Shown: one piece after another, positions 1-10,200 of the stretch
Numbering within the stretch: the stretch's first letter is position 1
Layout of the letters: each line of letters starts with the position of its first letter
From: a virus
Virus record (IMG/VR): IMGVR_UViG_3300046010_007688
Location: 1 to 31,458 of that record
DNA length: 31,458 nt
Direction: 5' to 3' (one strand)
The notes under the pieces: generated by a model
Database searches by the model: none
The model's input: only the letters and a program-made list of their open reading frames with translations
What the model was told of the DNA's origin: nothing
Translations under genes and position numbers: made by a program

Positions 1-1100
1 TGCCGCCAGCGAGGCACTTGTCGTGTTGACGCTGGCTGATAATGTGGTGACGCTTTGCGCCAGAGAAGAGCTAAACGTGACGTTGGTGGTATTGACTGTG
101 GAGATGGATGCCGCCAGTGATGCGCTAGCCGTGTTGACACTGGCTGACAGCGTGGTGATGCTTTGCGCCAGAGAAGAGCTAAACGTGACGTTGGTAGTGT
201 TTACTGTGGAGATGGATGCCGCCAGTGATGCGCTAGCCGTGTTGACACTGGCTGACAGTGTGGTAATACTCTGAGCCAGAGACGAACTGAACGTGACGTT
301 TGTGGTATTTACCGTGGAGATGGATGCCGCTAGTGATGCGCTAGCCGTGTTGACACTGGCTGACAGCGTGGTGATGCTTTGCGCTAGAGAAGAGCTAAAC
401 GTCACGTTTGTCGTATTTACCGTGGAGATAGACGCTGCCAGTGACGAACTGGCTGTATTGACGCTAGCCGACAGTGTGGTGATGCTTTGCGCCAGAGATG
501 AACTGAACGTGACGTTGGTAGTATTTACTGTGGAGATAGACGCTGCCAGTGACGAACTGGCTGTATTGACGCTAGCCGACAGTGTGGTAATGCTCTGAGC
601 CAGAGAAGAGCTAAACGTCACGTTTGTCGTATTTACCGTGGAGATAGATGCCGCCAGTGACGAACTGGCTGTATTGACGCTAGCTGACAGTGTGGTGATG
701 CTTTGTGCCAGAGAAGAGCTAAAAGTGACGTTGGTGGTATTGACTGTGGAAATGGATGCCGCTAGCGAAGAGCTAGCTGTATTGACACTAGCTGACAGTG
801 TGGTGATACTTTGCGCCAGTGACGAACTGAACGTCACGTTTGTGGTATTTACCGTGGAGATAGATGCCGCCAGCGAGGCACTTGTCGTGTTGACGCTGGC
901 TGATAATGTGGTGACGCTTTGCGCCAGAGAAGAGCTAAACGTGACGTTGGTGGTATTGACTGTGGAGATGGATGCCGCCAGTGATGCGCTAGCCGTGTTG
1001 ACACTGGCTGACAGCGTGGTGATGCTTTGCGCCAGAGAAGAGCTAAACGTGACGTTGGTAGTGTTTACTGTGGAGATAGACGCTGCCAGTGACGAACTGT
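1..1100 (-). repeat. Homogenised 108-bp tandem repeat block A in the fibre gene
   Basis: About ten nearly identical 108-bp units, each coding two 18-residue repeats. They are visibly richer in G+C than the degenerate repeats of the same gene (about 1100-1750 and 2340-4400). Units differ by scattered, mostly silent changes. Bases 1-213 recur without a mismatch at 865-1077, an offset of 864 bp or exactly eight units. This looks like recent expansion or gene conversion in a multiple of the coding period, which keeps the frame. Confidence 0.93.
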
Positions 1101-4100
1101 TTCCATCAATTCTAGATGATAATGTAGCAATACTCTGCGCCAACGATGAACTAAAATTTGTTTGGGTAGTAGTTGCATTTGTTACTGCTGAAGACAGCGA
1201 TGCACTATTTGTATTAATGCTAGAAGATAATATAGTAGTTCTTGATGCCAAAGATGAACTAAATGTAGTTTGTATATCTTCTACAGTTTTTATAAATGCT
1301 GCCAAAGATGAACTATTTGTAGTAACTCTTGAATCTAACTCGGTTGTTCTTGAAGCAAAAGATGAAGAATTATTTGTAGCCGCAAGTTCTATAGTTGTTA
1401 TAGAAGCTGCCAACGAAGAACTGTCTATGAATATAGCACTAGCAGAAATAGAAGCTATTCTTTGTGCTAAGGAAGAACTTGCATTTGTAAAAGCAAAGTC
1501 AGTGCTAGTTATTGCAGCAGACAATGAACTGCTAAAAGTTAAAAAGCTAGAAGATAACGTAGTAGATCTGGATGCTAGAGAAGAACTTGCAGTAACAAAT
1601 ACAGTATCTACATTTGTTATAGAAGCTGCTATCGATGCACTCGTAAAATTGATGCTTGCCGACAATGCCGTAGATACTTGAGCAAGCGATGAAGAAGTAT
1701 CTGTAAATGTAGTTTGAACATTTGTTATAGATGCGGCGAGAGATGCACTATTTGTTTTTACGCTAGACGATAACGTGGTGATGCTCTGAGCCAGAGACGA
1801 ACTAAACGTGACGTTAGTCGTATTAGAAGTGGTGATGGATGCCGCCAGCGACGCGCTATTACCAGAAATTGTGGATGACAGCGAGGTAATGCTTTGCGCC
1901 AGAGATGAGCTAAACGTGGTGTTGGTGGTGTTCGTCTGGGTGATCGAAGACGCCAGTGACGCGCTGTTGGTGCTGATGCTAGACGACAGCGTAGTGATGC
2001 TCTGCGCCAGAGATGAGCTAAACGTGGTGTTGGTGGTGTTTGTCTGAGTTATGGACGCTGCCAGTGACGCACTGTTGGTACGTATGCTAGACGACAGCGT
2101 GGTGATACTTTGCGCCAAGGAAGAGCTAAACGTGACGTTAGTCGTATTAGAAGTGGTGATGGATGCCGCTAAGGAAGAACTGTTACCATCGATTCTGGAA
2201 GATAATGTGGTAATGCTCTGGGCCAGAGACGAACTAAATGTGGTATTGGTTGTATTCGTCTGTGTTATAGATGACGCCAACGACGCACTGCTAATGTTTA
2301 TACTAGAAGAAAGAACAGTGACTCTCTGAGCCAGAGAAGAACTATAATCCGTATTTACGCTGTCGATTTCGGTGATAAATGCAGCAATAGAAGCGCTCGT
2401 TGAATTTACAGATGAGTTTAATATTGTTGTTCTATCCGCAAAAGATGAAGAGTTTGTTACTACCGCCTGTTCAACCGTGGTAATAGACGCGGCCAAAGAA
2501 GCGCTATCTATAAAAACTGCACTTGCGGAGATCGACGCCAGTCTTGATGCCAAAGAAGAGCTTGCACTAGAAAATGCAAAATCTGTGCTGGTTATTGCCG
2601 CCGACAATGAGCTACTAAATGTATCGAAACTCGTATTAAGTTGAATGGAGCGTTCAGCGAGCGAAGCACTTGTAGTGGAAAATACGGTATCTACGTTTGA
2701 AATTGTGGCAGAGATTGAAGAACTAACTAAATTTATGCTAGACGATAATGTGCTAGATCTTGTAGCTAAAGAAGAGCTTAGATCGGTAAATGTTTCTTCA
2801 ATTGTTGTTATTGTAGAAAGTAATGATGCGCTAGTATTTACAAAACTTGAAGAAAGCGTAGATGCCCGCGATGCCAGTGAAGAACTAAATGTTACAAATG
2901 TTTGTTCCGTTGTAGATATAGAAGCCGCTAACGAAGAACTTTGAAAATTAGCATCAGAATCTAATGTGGAAACTCTGGAGGCAAGGGACGAGGAATTATT
3001 TACTACAGTTTGTTCAATGCTTGATATTGACGCGGCCAAAGATGCACTGTCGATGAAAATGGCACTGGCAGATAATGCAGATATTCTTTGTGCCAATGAC
3101 GAACTGGCATTAGTAAATGCGAAATCCGCAGTGGTTATTGCGGCAGAAAAAGAAGAACTAAATGTATATACACTTGCAGATATGACCGTAGTTCTAGAAG
3201 CTAATGAAGATGACAGTGTATTTACCGCAGTCTCATTTTCGGAAATGAAAGAAGAAAATGAAGAACTAACCCCAGTTATGTTGGAGTTTATTACCACCAA
3301 TCTTTCTGCCAAAGAAGATGATGCTTCAGAAAACACAGTCGAAGATTCCGATATAGATGCGGCAAATGAAGAACTTACATTTTCTATGTTAGAAGATAAT
3401 GTGGAACTCCTCTGTGCGAGAGATGACGACGTAGATACAAAAGTTTCATCAACGGAAGTGATCGTGGCAGAAATGGAAGAACTAACCGTGGTTAGCTCAG
3501 ATGATAATGTTGATATTCTTTGTGCAAGCGAAGATGAAGAATCTGAAAACGTACTGTCCGTAGTAGTAATTCTTGATGCTAAAGATTGACTTGTGTTTGA
3601 AAAACTTGCTTCTAAAAGTTGAGTTCTTTCTGCCAAAGAAGAGGATACCGTAACAAACGCCGTATCTGCGTTTTGTATCAATGCCGCTATTGATGCGCTA
3701 TTTTCATTAAAATTGACTGCGGCAGCTATCGTTGTTATTCTTCCGGACAGAGACGATGATGCTTCCGCAAATGTAATATTATTTTCCGATATCGACGCCG
3801 CCAGAGAAGAACTTGTATTTGAAAACGAACTTCTCAATTCATCAATAGTCAGGGCAGACGATGCACTGGTAGTAGTAAAAGAATCTCTTACAGATTTTAC
3901 ACTGGAATCCAAGGATCCAGAAACATTAGTGAATGAAGTACTTAGTTCTACAATCTGTGTGGCGGCTGACGAACTGAAAGTTGTTAGTGTGGAAGATAGC
4001 TGGGTTATTGTTGCTGCCAAAGACGCACTGTCCAAGGAACCCGATCCAGCTATATACGAAGAAAGGTTTTCTACTTTAGCGGCCAGAGAAGAACTTGCAT

Positions 4101-4986
4101 TTATAAACGTGGTATATGTAGTATCTATTGATGAAGCAAACGATGCACTATTGAAATTTGCATTAGAACTTATCGTGTCAATTCGAGTTGCAATAGATTC
4201 GCTAGTGGTAGTCAACGTAGCTTCTATTGTTTTTATGGAGCTTGCCAGAGAACTACTGTTTATTGATAGCGACGAACCTAAACTAGTTATATTTGCCGCA
4301 AAAGAAGAAGAACTATCTGAAAAAGCTCCATATACCGAAGTTATATATGCCGCAGTTGATGCGGAATTTTGCATCAAGGTTTCGCTAAATGCTCCGTAAC
4401 TTGCAGACAAAGAAGCAGAAACTTGATCCAATTTTATTATTACGGAAGAAGATATGCTGGTTAGAGAATTGTTTAGTGAAGTAACTCTTGTACTAAGAGA
4501 ACTGGACGCCGCAGTCAATACCCTAACATTGGTAGATATGGACGAAGAAAATAGTCCAAGTTCTTGTCTAACTACATCGATAGACTCGGTAGGAAGCGGT
4601 ATTATTGGTCCACCACCCTGCTGTATTGTAAGCGTTCCATTATTTTGGTCTGTCAGCTTTACAGATCCGACGTATAAACTCCCCGAAGTTACATATATAT
4701 CTTTCCATCTTCTGGAAGGACTTCCCAAATCATACAAATTATCTGTCTGTGGGATTATATTTTGATTTACTTGACTTAAATCAATAGAACCACTTACAAT
4801 TGAACCAGAACCGCCAGAATTTAAGTAAGGTAAGCTGGTCCACGAGGCAGTTCCATTCCCTATCTTAAGTCTACCAGTATCCAGTTCAAATCCGGCTTCG
4901 CCTGGATATAATGTCGGATTTACTGCCGCCCAATTTGAAGCAGTATCTCTTTTTAGCTGAATTCTAGAAATTCTGATTGTTGCCAT
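1..4986 (-). CDS. Giant repetitive tail fibre protein (partial, runs off the left edge)
   Basis: The frame is open from the ATG at 4986 to position 1, at least 1662 codons; I checked several long stretches by hand and found no stop. Residues 3-54 match the N-terminal module of phage fibres and tropism determinants (LKRDTASNWAAVNP, GEAGFELDTGRLKIGNG, W-x-S-L-P-Y). Residues 77-106 carry a second fibre motif (NLYDLGSPSRRWKDIYV). From about residue 195 to the edge the chain is a Ser/Thr/Ala/Asn-rich 18-residue repeat, for example SITTLSASVNTASASLAA and SISTVNTTNVTFSSSLAQ, roughly 80 copies. Hydrophobic positions 2, 5, 9, 12 and 16 are spaced 3-4-3-4-4, which suits a nearly straight alpha-helical bundle; that fold is inference. 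The N-terminal part probably attaches to the virion. The receptor-binding C-terminus lies outside the window. The start is 12 nt after the upstream stop, with no clear Shine-Dalgarno. Plus-strand open frames here are shadows of the repeat. Confidence 0.9.
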   Translation of the reverse strand, partial: MATIRISRIQLKRDTASNWAAVNPTLYPGEAGFELDTGRLKIGNGTASWTSLPYLNSGGSGSIVSGSIDLSQVNQNIIPQTDNLYDLGSPSRRWKDIYVTSGSLYVGSVKLTDQNNGTLTIQQGGGPIIPLPTESIDVVRQELGLFSSSISTNVRVLTAASSSLSTRVTSLNNSLTSISSSVIIKLDQVSASLSASYGAFSETLMQNSASTAAYITSVYGAFSDSSSSFAANITSLGSSLSINSSSLASSIKTIEATLTTTSESIATRIDTISSNANFNSASFASSIDTTYTTFINASSSLAAKVENLSSYIAGSGSLDSASLAATITQLSSTLTTFSSSAATQIVELSTSFTNVSGSLDSSVKSVRDSFTTTSASSALTIDELRSSFSNTSSSLAASISENNITFAEASSSLSGRITTIAAAVNFNENSASIAALIQNADTAFVTVSSSLAERTQLLEASFSNTSQSLASRITTTDSTFSDSSSSLAQRISTLSSELTTVSSSISATITSVDETFVSTSSSLAQRSSTLSSNIENVSSSFAASISESSTVFSEASSSLAERLVVINSNITGVSSSFSSFISENETAVNTLSSSLASRTTVISASVYTFSSSFSAAITTADFAFTNASSSLAQRISALSASAIFIDSASLAASISSIEQTVVNNSSSLASRVSTLDSDANFQSSSLAASISTTEQTFVTFSSSLASRASTLSSSFVNTSASLLSTITTIEETFTDLSSSLATRSSTLSSSINLVSSSISATISNVDTVFSTTSASLAERSIQLNTSFDTFSSSLSAAITSTDFAFSSASSSLASRLASISASAVFIDSASLAASITTVEQAVVTNSSSFADRTTILNSSVNSTSASIAAFITEIDSVNTDYSSSLAQRVTVLSSSINISSASLASSITQTNTTNTTFSSSLAQSITTLSSRIDGNSSSLAASITTSNTTNVTFSSSLAQSITTLSSSIRTNSASLAASITQTNTTNTTFSSSLAQSITTLSSSISTNSASLASSITQTNTTNTTFSSSLAQSITSLSSTISGNSASLAASITTSNTTNVTFSSSLAQSITTLSSSVKTNSASLAASITNVQTTFTDTSSSLAQVSTALSASINFTSASIAASITNVDTVFVTASSSLASRSTTLSSSFLTFSSSLSAAITSTDFAFTNASSSLAQRIASISASAIFIDSSSLAASITTIELAATNNSSSFASRTTELDSRVTTNSSSLAAFIKTVEDIQTTFSSSLASRTTILSSSINTNSASLSSAVTNATTTQTNFSSSLAQSIATLSSRIDGNSSSLAASISTVNTTNVTFSSSLAQSITTLSASVNTASASLAASISTVNTTNVTFSSSLAQSVTTLSASVNTTSASLAASISTVNTTNVTFSSSLAQSITTLSASVNTASSSLAASISTVNTTNVTFSSSLAQSITTLSASVNTASSSLAASISTVNTTNVTFSSSLAQSITTLSASVNTASSSLAASISTVNTTNVTFSSSLAQSITTLSASVNTASSSLAASISTVNTTNVTFSSSLAQSITTLSASVNTASASLAASISTVNTTNVTFSSSLAQSITTLSASVNTASASLAASISTVNTTNVTFSSSLAQSITTLSASVNTASASLAASISTVNTTNVTFSSSLAQSVTTLSASVNTTSASLAA
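1750..2340 (-). repeat. Homogenised 108-bp tandem repeat block B in the fibre gene
   Basis: A second run of about five high-similarity 108-bp units with a variant consensus. It codes SITQTNTTNTTFSSSLAQ alternating with SITTLSSSISTNSASLAS. Stretches near 1802 and 2126 are almost identical at an offset of 324 bp (three units). Diverged repeats flank it on both sides, so it was amplified separately from block A. Confidence 0.85.
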
Positions 4987-4991
4987 TTTCT

Positions 4992-4999
4992 ATAAATAT
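4992..4999 (-). promoter_or_regulatory. ATATTTAT octamer, candidate late signal
   Basis: Coding-strand ATATTTAT starts at the last base of the upstream stop codon and ends 5 nt before the giant fibre start. A promoter here would give a leaderless or nearly leaderless fibre mRNA. Confidence 0.35.
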
Positions 5000-7236
5000 T
5001 ACGTAGACCCAGCATCTCCACCGTCCAGTACAATATCTATCACGTTACCTCCTCCACCACCTCCACCGCCACCCCCACCGCCACCTCCACCTCCACCACC
5101 TCCACCGCCCCCACCTATTACAACGGTAAAAGGAATGTCGCTGGATACTATACCTACCGGATCTACGAATATTTTTGTTTTTAATGGCATAAATCTTTTA
5201 TTATAAGCAAAAGTATATGAGTTTGAGCCATATGCCAGCCTATTTTGAGCATCATATAGTTCCATTTCTATTTCATATAGTTCATTGGGCACTTTTACAG
5301 GTAATGGTATTTTTACGCTAAAACTATCAATAGAATAATCTATATTTTGATATGGTTGTATAGAAATATCGGATATGTTCCATTCGCCCTGACTTGGTGC
5401 AAGAAGTATAGTGCCAAATGACTCTTGTTCATTGAAAAATGTCTTTTCGTATGCTTCATTAGCGCCAAAGTTGTATGAACTGTCTATATATCCAATCATT
5501 TTTTTATTTGTTCCACTTATATAATAAGTATATAATTTAGCGTCATTTGAGTTGTTAGCACCCGCTTTTACTTTCATACTGAACTTATATAAAGTATTTT
5601 GACGCAATCTGATAGGATTACTGTCATGAACCCTACCGTTTATTAGGTTCTCTTGTGAAGCACTGTAGTTTGATATATATGGAATGTTATTTATACCAAG
5701 GTACGACGATGTTGGATATATATCATAGTTTATAAATGCATCTGTATTCGCATACCAATATGAGTTATTCAGTAAGTTAGGTCCATAATATGTAAAGTCA
5801 GTTGAACCTGAAAATGTATTATCCTTGAATATTACATAATCACTCAATGAACTATTATCCGCGTGGCTTATTCTGGCACCGTTTATAAGCACTTCGTTAC
5901 TTTGAGTAAAAACACAGCCGCCCTTTATAAACCAATGCTTTTGTACATGTGCGTTATTATAAAAATATGATGTATTATCATACAATCCATTATCAAACTT
6001 TTTTGAACGTATAACGTGCTCTGCTTCAATCTTACCTTCGGCCAGCAATGTTTTTGATATTGGCGTGTTTAAACTTCTCCCATATATCTTGTAGTATGAC
6101 AAATCGCCGCACAATGTTCTTGCATTATTGCATTCAATATTTAACGCGGACACAAAGTATGTAGAACCTGAAGGGTCTGCTCTTGGCAAATATACAGGTA
6201 TTTGTTTATGAAATATTTCATATTGACCATCGGACAAACTTAATACATAAAAATTTTTCTTATGAAATACAGTTTGCTTGGCGGCATCATCTATTACTGT
6301 ATATCCCTTCAACTGAACAAGATTGTTTTTGGCGTATGGTGAATCTTCGTTTGTTGAGTTGATAAGTTCAGATACGGTCGCAAATGGTATATCAAGCAGC
6401 AATGAAGTTTCATTTACTACTCGTTTTATTTTTGCGATAAAATCTGTATTCAATATGCCTTGATACTCTACTCTATTATCGCCAAAGTTTGTGTATGTAA
6501 ACTTTGTTACGGTTGGATTTTTCAGGCGTATATTTTCGCCTTCCATACTGGCACTAAACTTGTTTCCAGATTTCCAGTATAGTTGATATGATGCATCTTC
6601 AAACTGATAATCATAATCTCCGTTTGCATTGTTTTTTGGACTTAGTGCAATTGACGAAAATGTGCCAGAAGATAAGCTATATGAACTCGTTGGATATAAT
6701 GGCAGTGAATATATTTCTGATTTTGTTCTGATATATGGCGACGTAAAAAATCTTACTTCAGAATCAGTTTTTTTGCTAGTGTCTATCAATAAGTTTCTGG
6801 TCCATATAACTTCACCGGTTTCTAGCTTCTTATCTTCGGATGGAGCACTTGTTAGTGGCAATCTTTGGTTTTTATTTATCTTGTATCCAACATTATTATA
6901 ATACGCAACAAGACCTGTATATCCTTCTAAATTTAGCCCAAGAGCACGTATTTCTATTTTTCCTGTGCCGTTGATTGTTTCTTCTGGAACATTTACATAG
7001 TATAATTGACCTGTGAGCGTTTGTTCAGAAAACGCAGAATTGGTTGGTTGAATTATTCCTGAAGGCAGAATATTGCCTTGGGTGTCATATACTCTTACCG
7101 TAATAGGAGTATTAGGTATAACATACGGCGTTGTATTTACCGTAAACGAATTCTTGCCCGCTTTTAGTACATCACTAAAGTTAGTTAGAAAAAAGTAGGT
7201 ATTAGAGTTGTAATCTACGTCAAATAGTTGTTCCAT
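4999..7236 (-). CDS. Putative virion/tail-fibre-associated protein with a C-terminal 23-glycine run
   Basis: A 745-residue protein I do not recognise as a whole. It is rich in Tyr, Ser and Asn, has no membrane segment, and looks like a beta-structured virion protein. The N-terminal part (about 1-150) includes TPITVRVYDTQGNILPSGI, which resembles an Ig-like or presenter domain. Near the C-terminus, 23 consecutive glycines are followed by NVIDIVLDGGDAGST. Glycine-rich segments are known in adhesins of T-even relatives, where they form polyglycine-II helices; a similar use here is inference. The gene lies directly upstream of the giant fibre with a 12-nt gap, so a fibre, adhesin or fibre-attachment role is likely. 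Its start codon lies inside a 7-bp hairpin. A fibre chaperone is an alternative. Confidence 0.75.
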   Translation of the reverse strand: MEQLFDVDYNSNTYFFLTNFSDVLKAGKNSFTVNTTPYVIPNTPITVRVYDTQGNILPSGIIQPTNSAFSEQTLTGQLYYVNVPEETINGTGKIEIRALGLNLEGYTGLVAYYNNVGYKINKNQRLPLTSAPSEDKKLETGEVIWTRNLLIDTSKKTDSEVRFFTSPYIRTKSEIYSLPLYPTSSYSLSSGTFSSIALSPKNNANGDYDYQFEDASYQLYWKSGNKFSASMEGENIRLKNPTVTKFTYTNFGDNRVEYQGILNTDFIAKIKRVVNETSLLLDIPFATVSELINSTNEDSPYAKNNLVQLKGYTVIDDAAKQTVFHKKNFYVLSLSDGQYEIFHKQIPVYLPRADPSGSTYFVSALNIECNNARTLCGDLSYYKIYGRSLNTPISKTLLAEGKIEAEHVIRSKKFDNGLYDNTSYFYNNAHVQKHWFIKGGCVFTQSNEVLINGARISHADNSSLSDYVIFKDNTFSGSTDFTYYGPNLLNNSYWYANTDAFINYDIYPTSSYLGINNIPYISNYSASQENLINGRVHDSNPIRLRQNTLYKFSMKVKAGANNSNDAKLYTYYISGTNKKMIGYIDSSYNFGANEAYEKTFFNEQESFGTILLAPSQGEWNISDISIQPYQNIDYSIDSFSVKIPLPVKVPNELYEIEMELYDAQNRLAYGSNSYTFAYNKRFMPLKTKIFVDPVGIVSSDIPFTVVIGGGGGGGGGGGGGGGGGGGGGGGNVIDIVLDGGDAGST
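5047..5115 (-). repeat. Polyglycine-coding tract (23 codons)
   Basis: Twenty-three consecutive glycine codons near the 3' end of the 745-aa gene. All four codons (GGT, GGA, GGC, GGG) occur in mixed order, so the tract is not a pure triplet expansion and the glycine run itself appears to be maintained. Confidence 0.95.
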
Positions 7237-7257
7237 AGGTTTTTATAGTTCCTATGG
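7233..7257 (-). promoter_or_regulatory. Hairpin covering the start codon of the 745-aa gene
   Basis: A perfect 7-bp inverted repeat (CCATAGG / CCTATGG) with an 11-nt loop. In the minus-strand mRNA one arm contains the AGG of the only Shine-Dalgarno-like sequence (AGGA) and the other contains the AUG at 7236-7234. If it folds, both ribosome contacts are masked, which suggests translational control. This is a sequence observation; folding is not demonstrated. Confidence 0.5.
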
Positions 7258-7259
7258 TT

Positions 7260-7267
7260 ATAAATAT
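7260..7267 (-). promoter_or_regulatory. ATATTTAT octamer, candidate late signal
   Basis: Coding-strand ATATTTAT lies 3 nt after the stop of the fused gp47-gp46 gene and 23 nt before the next start. One of eight exact intergenic copies. Confidence 0.4.
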
Positions 7268-7270
7268 ATA

Positions 7271-10200
7271 TCAGACGGTATTATCTATCTTACTGAACCC
7301 GTTTTCCTTCTTTATCTCAAGTTGCTTATCTACCATGTCTCGCATAGCGTCAAGATGGCTTATTATAATGATAAAATCAAAGTTTCGCTTTAGATAATCA
7401 AATAATGCGTGTAGCATAGGTATATTATGACCATCTAATGCTGAAAAACCTTCATCTACAACAAGATAGTTTGGTCTTGGTAGATTACTCACGTTGATTA
7501 GAGCAACTCTAAGTGCCAATCCCGATATGAACTTTTCCATACCTGAACATAGTTCAAGCGGCCATTTTTTATCTTCATACTTGATATATACATTCACATT
7601 CTTGCCGTCTGTTTCTATGCTTACACTAAACTCGACAATATGAGATAGTATGTTATTTACTTCTTGTTCAATCTTTGGTATGGCGTCGGATATTATTTGA
7701 TATGGCACGCCATCCTTGCCAACGGCAGAAATATAATATTGATATGCGGAAAGATCATCTTCGTATTGTTGTATTGTCAATAGTTGTTTTTCTGATTCTT
7801 TGAGTTGATCGACCGCAGATACTTTCTTGCTATACGCATCCATATGCTCTTTTTCTATGTTTTTGAGCTTAGATGATATGTTTGACGCTTTGATTTTTAG
7901 CTCATTGACAATATCTTCTATCGCCTTGTTGCTTTCTACAATCTCTTTTGACTTTTCATATAGTTCAATTTGATCTTGTAGTTCTTTGATGCGAGCATCA
8001 TTTCTTTCAACACCGGACTTTAGATTTGTTTTTTCAAGTTCTTTCTTGGAAATAAAAGCAGTAAGCGTGTTGAGTATTTCTTTTAGTTTCACGCTTTCTT
8101 CATACTTTGATACATACTCGGCATATGCTTCCATTTCTGTTTTGATGTTTGATAATGCGTCGGATAGTTCCTTGGCTTCTGTTCTATCGGCAGCAAGGCT
8201 TTCTCTGGTTGATATAGCATCTTTTACAAAGATATTATCGCAGCAGTATTTACAGTTGGGGTCATATTCGTGTTTATCAAGATGAGCCAACTTCTTCAGC
8301 TTTTCAGACACAATCGTTTTGAGTTTATCCATCTCGGTTTCAATACGCTGCTTGGTTCTGCTTAGTGTCTGATACTTGTCATGCTTTTCTTTGAGATCGT
8401 CTGGAAACTCTTTTAGCTTGTTGGCGGCGTCAACATATATTGGCTTTTTGGCTGATACTTCAATATCAATCTTTTCAATATTTTCATTTGCCAGCTTGTT
8501 TTTTGATACAAGATTATCTCGCTCACGAACAATAGGCATTATGTTTGTAGGAACATTTTCAAGTTTTACAATAGTAGCTTTTTTAGCGTCTATTTCGGCA
8601 TCAACTTCATTCTTGAACGCCGCTTGTGTTTCTTTTTGTGCGTTCAAGTCATTGATTTTAGAGTCAAGCAGTTCTATATCATTGCTGGTTTGGCTTATTT
8701 TCTTCAGCCCATTTTCTTTGTTGAACAACTTGACCGCACCAGACAGTTCCTTGGTTTTGTCTGCGGCAAGAGAAGCTAGTTTATCAAACAAGTTTAGACC
8801 AATAAACTGAGACAATAGTTCTTTGCGTTCTGTTTGTCCCATATCAATAAACGAGCCTTGATTGCCTTGTAGAGCAAGTGTAGTCAATACAAAATCATCA
8901 TAGTCGCCAAGATAATCACGTATGATTTCATTGGTGCTGCGGCGAGCTTCGCTGTTGAGGCTTACTTTTTCATCGCCGTTTAGCTTGTAAAAGTTTACAT
9001 CAACTTTGACATTGTTCTTTTTGTCTCGCTTGCCTTCACGTTCAATAACGTAATGAACATTGTTTATCTCAAATGTGAACTTGCCACTAAAACTCATCTT
9101 TTGCGAGTTCATTACGTGCGTGGCCTTGAATGCTCGTGCACTCTTGTCAAACACCGTAAAGCACAACGCATCCATCAATGAACTTTTGCCGCTGGCATTT
9201 GCCGCAAATAGTCCATATACATCCTCAAGCTTTGTAAAATCAAGAATGTTCTTTTCGCCATAACTAAACATATTGCTGAACTCAAACTTGACTGGCTTCC
9301 AGCGAATGTTTCTGGATGTATCATCCTTGCTTAGTCCAGTATTTAGTTCCTTGTTGATTTTACAGACGGTGTCAATAGTTTCATCGTCCATAACATCCAC
9401 AAACTTCTTTCGCAGATAATCCGTGATGATTTTGTTCTGATAATCAATATTGCCGATTTGATTTAGATTTGATATGTTTTGTGCTTGAGCAACCTTGGTG
9501 GCACCATCTGTATCTACTCTTACATATATCAAGTCGGTGATTTCATATGTTTTGCGTAGTTCATTGATTACCTTCTTTACTTCTGTCGCAACACTTTCCT
9601 TACAACGCACACGTAGTTTTGGCTTACGTGGCATTGTGGTTATGTCAGTAATCAGTTTGCCGTCATCAACATCTATCGTAAAATACCCATAGTCGTTTGG
9701 TATTTCAACATGAGAATATGTTCTTTGCTTGATGTTCCATAGCGATAGTCCGTGTCCAAGCAATGCTTCGCCGTGGTTCTGCTGGATAAGAGACCCCGCA
9801 TAACGTATAATAGGTTTTTCATTAGTTTCATCATATTGCTGTAAATCTTGAGCCATATGAATATCACCAAGCATGGCAATATCGTGCCCATCAAATAGTT
9901 CGTTGGTTATTGTTTTATCCGAGACCGCATATCCTATATCTGTGCGAGCATTTAGTACTCCGCCGTGATATAAAGCGATTTTTGTATCAAAACTGGTCTT
10001 TATCTTTTTGGTTACATTCTTGAGCTTGATGTATTTGGTAACGTCGTCAAATACACTCATATTATTGATGAGCAAATTTGCGGCACCATACAAGCCGGTA
10101 TTCTTTAGATAAAAAAGTTTATTGTGCTTTAGATTATCAACGATAGGAGAAATACTATCAAGACGAGTAGCATTAGTAAGCAAACAATCGTGATTGCCTG

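Noticed and set aside
1-1100. CRISPR array
   Set aside because: The units are contiguous 108-bp coding repeats with no unique spacers.
23-4765. Long plus-strand open frames across the repeat region, up to 347 codons
   Set aside because: They are shadows of the minus-strand fibre repeat: stops recur at the same phase of the repeat, the predicted proteins are odd acidic repeats, and the minus frame is open without interruption with a recognisable fibre N-terminus.
1-4986. Tape-measure protein
   Set aside because: The length and repeats fit superficially, but the N-terminus is a fibre/tropism-determinant module and there are no membrane-like segments.
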